This document shows positions 46,902 to 58,300 of a stretch of 64,000 nt of DNA, piece after piece; the stretch's first letter is position 1, and every line of letters starts with the position of its first letter. The stretch lies in the NCBI GenBank assembly GCA_963930775.1, contig OZ005698.1, positions 434,001 through 498,000 of the forward strand, read 5' to 3'. The notes under the pieces were generated by a model. The model did not search any database and was not told the origin of the DNA. It saw only the letters and a program-made list of their open reading frames with translations. This DNA is from Cliona cf. orientalis. Lineage: Eukaryota; Porifera; Demospongiae; Clionaida; Clionaidae. Made by a program: the position numbers and the translations under genes.

Positions 46902-48079
46902 CTATTTCTTCTTTTTCTTTGAGCCACTTCCATGTGATTTCCCTGTCTTTCCTGATGAACCTCCATGTTTTTTGGTAGACTTGCCAGCACTAGAAACAGG
47001 AGCAGCAGATGGTTTTGTACCAGTTGACAACTTCAGTGGAGGTACCACGGCACTGCTAGTGGCCTTAACCAGCGGTTTCAACTGAAACCCAGACCCGCTC
47101 AAAACAGAACTACTCATTTGTTGTGGGTGTGTCAGTGGGTGTGGTTGTGGGTGTGACCTTGATGTTCCAGGTGGAGGCTGTAGTGCCATCGGTGCCCTAG
47201 ACAATATTGGTAGTCCAGTAGGAGCTGGTTTGTTAATCTGCTGTCCAAGGCTTGTCGTTAATTTTGGCATACCACTAGTGGGATTAGCCTTCAGCGGAGG
47301 GGCGGGGATGGAAGCTCCACCCATTGTGGGCGTGGCTTTCTGCTGCTGCTGTACGTGTATCTGCTGTGGCACTGCCGCTTGAGCACGTGGTGGCGGAACT
47401 GGCGGTGTGGGTGTGGCCGATATTTTATGCAGCGTCGGCATGGCTGGGGGAGGGGCCTTGGTGCCGCCCGCGGGTGCGACAACAGAGCCGGGGGCGGAGC
47501 TAGAGAGAGAGGGAGGAGGGGGGATGGTCGGTTTAGTCAGAGCCGGCTGAGGAGGGAGAGAGCTCTTTTGCTGGACGGACGATAATTCCTGAGCCAGTGG
47601 GTGGAGCTTAGGCATACCAGCCTGAGCCTAGGAAGGGGAAAAAAATTAAATATCGTAGATCACAAATTTGGCAAATTTCAATTTCCATGGCAAAAGATCT
47701 TTATGCTTCTCTGACAGTATACTAGGTAAAAAAAATACAACTACAACCTTTCCCAAAATGGAATATCTTTTTTATTCTCCTCTTACTGGTGATATAGTTT
47801 GTGAAGAAAGGCTGGGCAGTGGACGCTTCGGTGAGGGAGTCAGACTTGGCGGGGTGGGTGTGGTCAAGGAGTGGAGGGGTGGCCGTACTTGCGGGGACAC
47901 CTGGACCATCGTTGAACCTCCTGGACGAGATACGACCACACCCCCAGCCGACGCAGCAGCAGTGCTAGCGCCAGCTACTCCAGAGAGAGGAGGGGGAGTT
48001 GGCAAAACAACAGCTGGGGACTTGGACTTGATAACCACTTTTTGTTTTGTGTGCATAGATAGATCGAGAGAGGGAGAGG

Positions 48080-48114
<35 letters not shown>

Positions 48115-49321
48115 TTCAGTCACATAATATATACGTATATATATAATTATAACTATATATGTATACCGTATAGCAGGAAACTTTCGAGGGAGAAAACTTT
48201 CACGAATTTCACGATTTTACAGCCACCCACAAAAGTTTTCTCCACGAAATTTTAGGCATGCCACACCCATTATGCAATCGGTTTACATTCCGCAAAAGTT
48301 TTCTCAGTGAAATGCTCCCTTCCTATATTATACCGATCCGCGAAAGTTTTCTCCCTCGAAAGATTTCCGCTATACGGTACATCCCTCAATAAAAAAGTCA
48401 TATTTATTCACCTGGAGCTCCACCCCCTGGAGTTGGAGTAACAGCCGGAGCAATGGGGCGTGGTTTATTCTGTCTTGAGCCAGCTGCCACTGCCACAGCC
48501 GCGGCTGAAGCCGCTGCCTGCGCATGCATCTGAGCAATGAACAGCTTCAAAAGCTCGGGGTTGGTAGCTATGGCTGGTGGCAACTGTTGTAGCCCAGGAG
48601 GCAACTGGAGACCTCCAACAGCACCGTAGAGGGGTTGACTGGTTGAAGGTTGCACGGCTGGGGGAGGCTAAGCAGGGAGAGAGAAGGAGAGAGAGAGAGG
48701 GAAAGAGAGAGAGAAATGACAAGAAGAAAATTGAAGGACATAATCATGTTAGGTCTTTGTACAGTGGCCGTTGGCTATTGTACATGTACCTGTGATATAG
48801 CAGTAGGGGTTGCTATGGTTACGGGAACTGGTGGAGTGATTGGTGCTGGTGGCGGCACTGGTTGCTGTGCCAGTGGAGGAGGAGGGGGAGTGGGTGTGGG
48901 GGGTGGAGGCTGTGAGGCTGGTGGAGGTGTGACGGTGGTGGAGGCAGCACTAGCAGTAGTCGTAACGATAGGCGGAGCAGATGGCACCACGGCACTAATA
49001 GTGGCTACAGGTGGCGGCTGTGCCATAGAAGGGGGCGTGGTTATGGGAGGAGGCGTGGTCAGAGGGGGAGGGGCCAGTCGGGGCGGCTGTTGAATGGGAA
49101 TGGATATTGGGGGTGGCTGCTGTTGTGAATGAGTTTGCTGCTGTTGTTCAGCTATAGCAGGGGTCAATGGGAGATGAGGGGGGAGCTGGGGGTGGTGACT
49201 AGGGGGAGGTACAGGGGGATGAGGAGGTGGCCCCTGCATTGGGGGGACTTCACTGGGTACACTGACAGGTTGACTACTGCAAGGAGATCAAAAATAAATC
49301 AAAAATAAACACCAGTTACAA

Positions 49322-49401
<80 letters not shown>

Positions 49402-50247
49402 ACTAACGGTATCTGAGAGGCAGAGGGTTGTGTTGTGAACGTTGGTGGTCTTTGTGCTGTGGAAATGGTGCCTGGGGGGCCGCCTTGGGGGCCGGAGGGG
49501 CGATGGGAAGTGGGAAGGGGGCTCTCAGGAGGAGGAGTGAATTGCTTGGTGAGGCGAAGAATAGACGCTAGTATCTAGAGGGAGAGAGAGAGTAAGAAAT
49601 TAATGTCAACCATTGTATGACTAATACAAAAAGGTTGAGCTTGGAAAAGAGGAGAGTAAAAACAGAACTCACTGTTTCAGGAGTATCTTGAAGCTGATGG
49701 TCCACCTTACGTTTCTTCCAAGGAGCAGGAGCCTATGGAGGGAAAGAAAAATAATATATTCACTCAATTCCTTCACAGACATAAGCTGAATAAGCCACAC
49801 AATCCTACCACATGTACTTGCAACCTCACTCAGAGAAATTAATAAATGAGTACTTTAGTCTTCCATAATTGCATACTATAAACTCTATACGCTTGGATGA
49901 TGTACATGTACGTATAGCAATAATATCATTATCTAGCAAAAATGACGATAGTTTCCAAATTTGACTTACCTCTCTCCATCTCTCTCTTGGCTGACTCTTT
50001 GTTCTCTCAGCGATGAAGTCGTGAAGTTGGAGTCCGCGAGGTGCCACGCCCTCTGACGTCATGTGCATGCGTGCTCGGCGAGCGTGTGACCTCTTCCTCA
50101 GCGTACGGCGAATGGCAGGAGTGTGGAACTTTCGCTGGTTGTACTGAAGTCGGTTGGTGAAGCAGACCACATCCGTGCTGGGGTCGAGGCAGATGGGGGG
50201 CTGGGTGGCCAGAAGCAACTTGGACTCTAGAAATAGCTTCTCCTCCT

Positions 50248-50300
<53 letters not shown>

Positions 50301-51988
50301 GAGAGAGAGGCAGGGAGGGAGACAGATATTGATCACTACTAGATTGAATTCCAATAATCTCTCAATCTACAAAAAAAAAACTTACAGCAGAGCATCCATT
50401 TTCATAAGCCATCTCCTCCACTGTAGAGAGAATTGTCTGTGCATGGATAAAAAAAATTCAATAATACAGAATAGCTGTGTCTATTGGCTGTACTACCTAT
50501 ACCTCAGTGGTTGGCCTGAGGAGTAGGAGGTGACGGTCGTAGCTGCCACTGGGACAGGAGAAGCTGCGATGGTCTCGAACCTCACACACAACGCAGCCAT
50601 TGTACATGTGACAGTACTGAGTCAAAATGCAAAAAATCAATATTAATTTTTATATCCAGAGAAGACGTAGACAGTTAGAGCTCAATAATCATTCTAAAGA
50701 CATACCTCTGTTTGCCTGAGGACCTCCACAAGAACAGGAGGAAGCTGAAAGAGTGTGGTGTGTATGTGAGTGTGCATGTATGTGTGTGTGGGGGGGGGGA
50801 GCTTTCAAAAGCTTACACACCTCCTGATTGTCGAGATAGCTAAAGATTTCATTGTCTTCATAAGGCAGAAAGAATTCCTCAGTTTCACTTCCTGTAGTTT
50901 GTCATGTGATAGTCACATGACTAGTATATGTATGTACGTATGTATGTGTACCTTTCTTGGGGGAGAGTACGAGGGAGTACCCCTGTTCGTCAGGATACAG
51001 GTTGACAATCAGCGATGGATGGGCGTGGTTGGGGCTCAAGCGCTCCAACAGGTTCACCGCATTTCGAAATCTCTGTGACATTCACACAGTAAGACAGACT
51101 ATACAAGTTGGAATAATATGGGGCTTATGATAAGGATTGGTCAATATATAATGTCGTAATGTCCGGTCACGTGACCGATAGGCGGGCACTAGCTCTGTGT
51201 CTGCACAATTTTTGTCTTAGAATTTCCCCGGTTCACCCACGGGGGCGGGGGGTGGGGTGGGGGGATGTTCCTTGTCTAACTATACCCCGACTATAGCGTC
51301 ACCTATCATTAAAATTTCCCTGGTTCACCCACGGGGGGCAGGGGGGAGGGGGGAATGTACCTTGTCGGCCGATTTCTCAGAGCCCGACTGGTTGCACTCC
51401 ACATAGCGGTCGTAGAGCCTGTCGAACAGAGAGGGAGGGTCATCCGGTTGGTGACGTCTCTTTGGAACATTCTGACGATAGCTCTCCACGACTTTCTATA
51501 AATCGATCAAAAAGTGAAATTTGTTGTCTAATTATTGAGTAGATCAGACCCCTTGTTTACGTTTTGTGGTACTAAAGGACTTCCATATAAGGAATGGTTC
51601 ATAAAAATTAATTGGGCCAGTACAGTTAATAAGAATACACCCCTGTTGAGGAACAGTTTTCCAGTTCCCCTGAAGACAAATAATCGGATAAATTTCCCCC
51701 ACAAGATTTAATTAAAATGGAGGCAATGACCCCCAAGATATCGTTAAAACGCACCATTTTACCCCCAGAACATCGTTAAAATAGGCATTTGGTTCATCAA
51801 ATTGTACTCGCTATCGCTCGTACAATTTTTGAACCAAATGCCTATTTCAGAGTGCTATTTTACCCAAATTCAACATACAACCTCACTATTACCTATACTA
51901 ACTGGAATAGCCCATTATTCAAAATACTGTACATAGCTGGACGGGAAAACTTTCTTACCCAGATTCGCTCTGAGTCACAGTCCACCAT
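46902..51988 (-). CDS. SUPT20H: SUPT20H (SPT20), SAGA complex subunit
   Basis: Fourteen exons (51959-51988, 51361-51495, 50952-51072, 50821-50891, 50706-50744, 50503-50616, 50386-50436, 49970-50245, 49673-49732, 49408-49574, 48790-49276, 48412-48667, 47787-48037, 46902-47627) stay in frame for about 927 residues. The N-terminal Spt20 domain is clear: KRRHQPDDPPSLFDRLYDRY, LIVNLYPDEQGYSLVLSP, LPPVLVEVL, CEVRDHRS, ICLDPSTDVVCFTNRLQYNQ, LHDFIAERTKS. The C-terminal two thirds are Pro/Gln/Ala-rich and disordered, ending in five lysines. SPT20 holds the SAGA histone acetyltransferase complex together. CT tracts precede several acceptors. The start codon is 162 bp from that of SPPL3. Confidence 0.93.
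48164..48379. mobile_element. Palindromic MITE in a SUPT20H intron
   Basis: 216 bp with inverted ends of about 40 bp starting TACCGTATAGCAGGAAACTT and complement ending CTATACGGTA. Internal GAAAGTTTTCTCC motifs repeat in both directions. Confidence 0.8.
49326..49398. repeat. GA microsatellite
   Basis: About 72 bp of uninterrupted AG in the SUPT20H intron between exons 49408-49574 and 48790-49276. A shorter run at 50251-50295 abuts the acceptor of exon 49970-50245. Confidence 0.9.
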
Positions 51989-52150
51989 GGCGTCTAGTTT
52001 ATAGATCTACCCCGTCCGCCGTCCGTCCGTCGACCTAACTGGACGACTCCTCCTATCTGTACTGTGGGACTTCCCAATTGGCCGCTCTAATTAAGCGAAT
52101 TTGAAAAAACCGAAGCGAAAATATTTCTTTATTCACAGGGCCAGGGAGAG
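51989..52150. promoter_or_regulatory. Divergent promoter SUPT20H / SPPL3
   Basis: 162 bp between opposite start codons, with a GTCCGTCC-rich stretch at 52016-52030. Confidence 0.6.
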
Positions 52151-55107
52151 ATGAGTGCTTCATCATGGAATGGAGTTGTGGTGCTGATTCTAGTACTGTT
52201 TGCGTGCGCGGAAGAGCCGTGCAGGGGAAATGAGACGAACGATGTACTAGCAGAGAAGCGGCTAGTTGAAGATCTAGGAGGAAACTTCAACTGGGCTAGG
52301 TACATCTATGGGGCACAAAGCTGGTTCATAATTTATACGCAGTGTCTATGTACAAATTTATATTGCCATATGCAGGAGGGGGAGGGGACTAGGGCTACGT
52401 AAGAGTACAGTATTTTATATGGACTTACCCGCACTATAACACTTAAATTGCGGTGCCGGTACCGGCACTGTAGACACAGCGTAATTTATAATTAATGTAC
52501 AATTTTGGCAGAGAATTATGGTATGTTTGATGCTCTTCTAGAGTTCTTCATCTTGTTGACCCAGCCAGGCTAACCATATTTGTGGTATGTCTGTTGCTGA
52601 TCACCCACGCTTCACAGAAAGCTGTCAAACTAGACAAGGAGAACAGAGATGATATCAACAAAGAAGGTGAGTGAGAGAAAGAGAGAGAGAGAGGGAAGGA
52701 GGGAGGGGAGAGAGATACCGTATAGCCAGAAATTCGGCGGGGAATTAAATTAGGCAGTTTGGCGGTCTACATCACAACTGCCAAATTAAAATCCGCCAAA
52801 ATTTCCTCCTCGCATATATACGTATGGCGATCCCATACCGAACCTCCAAATTTAAATCCGTCAATATTCTTGCAATAGCGATTTTGTGCTCAACCGCCAA
52901 ATTTAATTCCCGCCAATATTTCCGGCTATACAGTAGGAAGAGATAGAAGTGAGAGATTTTAGCCCCTTTCTTTCTTGTTAGGTGTTCATGAGCTGACCTG
53001 CTACCATGCCATCCTGTTCCCTGTGGTTGGGTCCCTCATGCTGCTTGTCTTCTTCTACTTCTTTGAGTTCATCCAGTACATATACACCATCCTCACAGCA
53101 GGTACATGTACATGTACATAATGACATGCATGTACATGTATGTAATAATATGAATGTGTATTTGTACAATGTCATCGTGATCACTGTACAATTAATTTTA
53201 CATGTATGATCTTTCTCTTTCTCTAGTGATCTCAACGATTGCATTATTCAATCTTGTTCTACCTGCCATTCAGTGGATGGAGATATGCTTTAAAGAGAGA
53301 CAGCTGTAAGTACCATGTTTATGCTAATAGAACGCAAGCTAAAAAAATAATTAAGATTTTAAAATTTTACGCGATTTTCTGGTAAAGGTCGTCACACGCT
53401 CCATTAAGATACATCCCAGAACGCGAATTTTCTTGCGCTAATTAGATTATGCGTTTTATTAGCATAAACACGGTAACAGTTTATACACGACAGTATATAT
53501 GTGGCTAGCTGCATCTAGCCAAGTGCTATGTGTGTTTGTGAAAATAGTGTTTTATTTCATTTTCACTATCTTCAGTTTGTCATCTCGGAAACTGTTTCAC
53601 CCAGTACTGATATCCATTGTCCTCTCCGTCGCCATAGCAACCACCTGGATCCTCACTGGCCACTGGATCTGCCTCGACTGTAAGTATATAGAATCGAGGG
53701 CTTATCCAGCCGCCGTAGCCCTTGGTAGAATTATATGCTGCACAAATTTTTAGTTATAGTCAATCTCTCTGCCTTTCTCTCCCTCTCCCTCTCTCTCAGT
53801 GTTGGGTGCAGCCATTTGTGTGTTCATGATTCAGTTCATTCGAGTGCCCAGTCTCAAGATCTCCACCCTCCTACTGGTAGGACTGCTTATTTATGATGTC
53901 TTTTGGGTAAGTGTCTAATTATAGTGAAAATAAAATTAAATTTTGTAAGTTTGTGATATAAATTCAGTTTGTCTAGTCTCTATGATCTCTACCCTCTGTG
54001 ACGCAGGTGTTTTATTCTTCGTCCATCTTTAAAGCTAATGTGATGGTGGAAGTGGCAACAAAGAAGGCAGAAAATCCAGTGAGTTTATTGTAGACTCAAA
54101 TGCATCAAATCATCTCATAATCCTCTTCTCTCCCTTTCTCTCTCTCTCTCTCTTTCACTCTCTCACACATATACACCTCTCTCCTTACTCTCTCTCACCC
54201 TCTCTTCCCCTGTCCTCTTTGAGGTAGCTGCTGTGGCTCAAAGGCTGAACCTCCCAAAAGCTGTCCAGTCCAGCCCTCCTCTCTCCATACCAGGCAAACT
54301 CATGGTTCCAAGGTATAACAGAATACCAATCATAGCAGCAGAATGATTGTTGACTAATGATTATTCCACATGCAGTTTCAGTGATGGGACGGTGTTTGCC
54401 ATGCTAGGACTTGGAGATATTGTGAGTTGAAAGGAATTTCTCTTTAATAGGCCTTTTGTCAATTATCTACATGTACAGGCTTATCACTATGAAAAGTATA
54501 AGGGCTTATAAAATTATGTAGATCTATCATTTTGCAGGTCCTCCCTGGCTTATTGCTATGCTTTGCAATGAGAGTGGACAACGAGAACTCCATCGCCAGT
54601 GGTGGAGTGGGTGGAGCTAGGGGCGGGGTATTGCCACACCCCCTCCTCGGCAAAGCCACCAGATGTGTCCTCTGCTGTCGCCAGTGGTCCTACTTCACCG
54701 TGGCTCTGCTTGGCTACGCCGCTGGTCTCCTCGTCGCCAGCTTTGTAGCTGACTGGTACAGGGCGGCCCAGCCCGCACTACTCTATTTAGTGCCCGGCGT
54801 ACTCCTTCCCATGATCATTAAAGCAATTTTACAGGTAAATATGTAAAAATAGTGAGACTCAATTTAGTAATTTTGAAAGCGTAAAACTCGGAATGTAGAA
54901 ATTAGTAATAATTATTGTGACACTTGTTTTGTTCATCAAATTTTTGTCTAGGGTGACTTGAAAACTCTGTGGAATGGACCTTTCAGTAGCAGTAGCAGCA
55001 GCAGCAATCTTAGTTCAAGCCACACCCCCTCTCACCCCGCCCCCTCCGCTAGAACTACAGAGAAGAATAGCTATCACCAAGTAGGGAAGTATTTATTACC
55101 AGTGTAG
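52151..55107 (+). CDS. SPPL3: SPPL3, signal-peptide-peptidase-like intramembrane aspartyl protease
   Basis: Exons 52151-52299, 52542-52666, 52982-53101, 53227-53305, 53576-53679, 53800-53906, 54007-54078, 54224-54312, 54376-54421, 54538-54834, 54952-55107 give 447 residues (human about 384). Both catalytic aspartates are present in YDVFW and LGLGDIV, plus the QPALLYLVP (PAL) motif. Multiple hydrophobic helices fit the nine-membrane-span GXGD family. SPPL3 cleaves type II Golgi glycosyltransferases and so sets cellular N-glycosylation. The N-terminal about 50 residues (possible signal anchor [11 protein letters not shown]) extend beyond the usual SPPL3 start. The tail is Ser-rich. Confidence 0.94.
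52716..52935. mobile_element. MITE in an SPPL3 intron
   Basis: Inverted ends TACCGTATAGCCAGAAATTC and complement ending GGCTATACAGTA. The outer TACCGTATAGC is shared with the element at 48164-48379, so they may belong to one family; internal CCGCCAAATTTAA motifs repeat. Confidence 0.75.
53311..53475. mobile_element. MITE in an SPPL3 intron
   Basis: Inverted ends TACCATGTTTATGCTAATA and TATTAGCATAAACACGGTA, 165 bp. A partial relative lies in TRAPPC11 at about 10379-10452. Confidence 0.75.
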
Positions 55108-55304
55108 CTAACACTGGTGAACTAATTAGTGTTCAATTCATAGTGATTTACAATCATTATTCATACATTCACAAGATCATAATTATTTCAGATGCCACTT
55201 TATTCACACTCTTGTAATAATAATTAATTTTGCAAAATTGAATGATTTTAATTATTGTGCACAACTATTATGATTTTACAACCATATAATTATTATAATT
55301 AAAA

Positions 55305-58300
55305 TTAAAATTTGTTGTTTAGTTTACCGAGATCATTAGATCTTCTGTCCAGTCCATAGCCATCCATGACCAAAAAGTGATCTTGACTCTTCTCCATCTG
55401 ACTGTATGCTTCAGGTGAGTGAAGTGGCAAAGGACGGCTGCACCATCTGTGCAGAGATAGAATGGAAATACTGACTCAAAATTTGCTCATTAAAATTTAA
55501 TTTTGGGCAATGTCAAGCATTCACTAAGGTTAAATTAGAGGAGGGCCTATGTTAATTATAATAATATATTATTATACTGCAGTTTACATGACTTTTTTTT
55601 TAGTAATAACTAACCTCTTAGCAGTGGTGGTCCAGTTGGCAATGTTCGGTGTATCCTTAACTTGAAGAGTGTGGGAAATCAACAAAGCACCTGCAAAAAT
55701 TTAACGTTATGCGACTGAGGATCTTTAATTTGCTATTATACATATAGCCAAATGCAATTTTGTTATTAATGAAAATTTCTGGATCAATGGTAAGTAGTTA
55801 GCTAAAATTAATGCAGTTGTTTCACAAGGCTCACCAGTGTAAATCTGAGCGAGAGAGAAGGCGAAGTCTCTGGCAGCATACTCCATCATTGAAGGATCCT
55901 CCTGGACTGCCATCAGAGGGAACGCCGAGACAGTGTCCAGCTGAACTTTGACCTGCTCGGCCTGGGAGGAGAGACCAGCTGCTTCTAAACCTCTCTTGTC
56001 GCTCAGCAGTCGGGACCTAACAGCATCAACGAAGGAAGTGAGTACCTGCAGTACAATAAAAATCAATGATTAAGAAGAGAATAAGAAAGAAGTGTTAGAA
56101 AATTACAGAATAATATTGTATACCTCCGCTCCACTTTTTTGTAAAACTCTGAGCACATCCAAACTGAGTATGTTAGTTGTCCCCTCCCATATTGGAAGCA
56201 CCTGCAATGTTATAAAGATAGGTATGGTTTGAATAGCCTCGTCCCCAGGCACCCCGATCTTTTCAACACACGAGGCTAATAATTATAGAGTCCATGCTTT
56301 GAAAATTCCATAAAATTAATATTCAAGACCTACAAGTATACGAGGCTATACCAAAAAAATGTATAGCTTATGAGGGGAGAGCCTACGTATAATAATTATT
56401 ATTATATCAAACTAATGCAAAATGAAATTATCACAAATTATAGTACCTGTGCATCTCTGAGGAATGTTGGTAGTCCAGTGTCCTCCATGTAACCCTGTCC
56501 CCCAAAGCTCTCCAGTCCTTCTGACACTGTGGCAATGGCCTGCTTGGCGGTATAGAGCTTGAGGATGGGGAGGAGCAGTCGGAGGAGAAGCTGCTCTGAG
56601 GAAGAAGCCATGCCACAGTCGTGGAGTCCCAGAAGCCTGGCTACGTCCAGCACAAATAAAACACCACCTCTTGTCTCAACCTAGAAGGAGGATGAACAAA
56701 GAACACTACACTGGTACAGTGCACGTTTATGCAATATTTTCTCTAAAAAAGTATTACCGTAATTTGCAAAAAATTCATTGTTAAAAAATTTTCGTTTTGC
56801 GCGAAGTGACGAAAAATTTTTATGCGAAAATAGTTTACCTGTACTAACTTATACAGCGAACATATGGCGCGCACTTCAAGTTGATGAAAATATTGTTACA
56901 TGTACATGAATATTCTAACACAAAAATTTTGTAAACGAAATTAACGCGAATTATGGCAATTCCTAGCATTACACAAGGATTTGCTGCTAGCAAAAGATAT
57001 TGTGTTAAGATTATTCGCTGACCTCCATTCTTGCCAGGGTCTGTGTGTGAAGTGGATGATCTGCGATGTACTTTCTAAATGCCACACGCTTCATAGCGTA
57101 GTCCCGTGATAGAAGCAGTATACTGCAAAATGCGGTATAGAGTTTCAAACAAATTGGTGATTAATTTTTAAGGATGAATGGTTGTTTGACTTCGCATACC
57201 GTCTCATTGCTCCCACAGCCGAGATGCTATTGTGCAGTCGAGTGATGGTCAACATCGGAGATATATTAGCCACACCCCTCCCCTCACTGCCGCACACCTG
57301 TATCCATAGCAACATTAAATCACGTGACTATCACATGCACAATAAACGTATTATTTACCATGAATGCTTTTGTTCCATCCAGAAGCAATTCTGCAGTTGG
57401 AACTTGCCTCGTCCCAAGTTTGTCTTTTAAGCGCTGGAATAGTAGTATAGTAAAGCATAATAGCAATGAAAATAATATTACAATGTTGACGTTTGAGGAT
57501 GAATAATACAAACCTGCACTTCTAAGTTATTGAAGCGTCCATCCGGCAATTTGGTCTCTAAGTAGAACAGAGAAAGACCACTAGTTCCCTGGAAGCCGCA
57601 ATAATATAGCGATCATGAGCTCATGTGACATGTGAAAAGTTAAATGAATTTACTTCGGTAATCATTCCGTCTTCATGCTGCAGTCGAGCCAGGGTGAATG
57701 CCATCTGTGCATCAGTGGCTGAGGTGAACCACTTGTAGCCATGGAGACGATATGAGCCGTCCCCACTGTCAGGAGGACCGACGGCTATTGTATCTGTACC
57801 ATCAGCTACAAAAATACAAAAAAATTCATACGATAATTTTTTTCAGGGAGTGATCATACCATACCAACATCTGAGCCTCCCTGCTTTTCAGTCATCCACT
57901 GGCCGGAAGTCCAAAAGTGGGCGGGGTCACGAGCGGTCAAGTGCGAGTAGGCGCGGTTTTTGATGAACTCGTCTCCACATTCCTGCATGTTTAAAATTTA
58001 ATCGATGATAAGATCCAGATAGCTCCTATGAAGAATTCAATCTGCTAAATTTGGTAATCCGACATTCCGTTTTCATGCTGCAGTCGAGCCAGAGTCAACG
58101 CCATCTGTGCATCAGTGGCCGAGGTGAACTGCTTTAAGTCCAAAAGTGGGCGGGGTCATGAATGGTAATTAAAAAAATGCGTATAATATATACGCGTAGG
58201 ACGAAGTACAAAGGTCAGAACGCTAATACGCCATCTCAGGTTGTGCTAGCCCCCATTTCTATCAGATTCTACGGTGCAAATCATGGAGCTAAGATTTAGA

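Noticed and set aside
48650-49093. Gly-rich plus-strand frame
   Set aside because: Antisense of the Pro-rich SUPT20H exon; the composition is explained by that exon.
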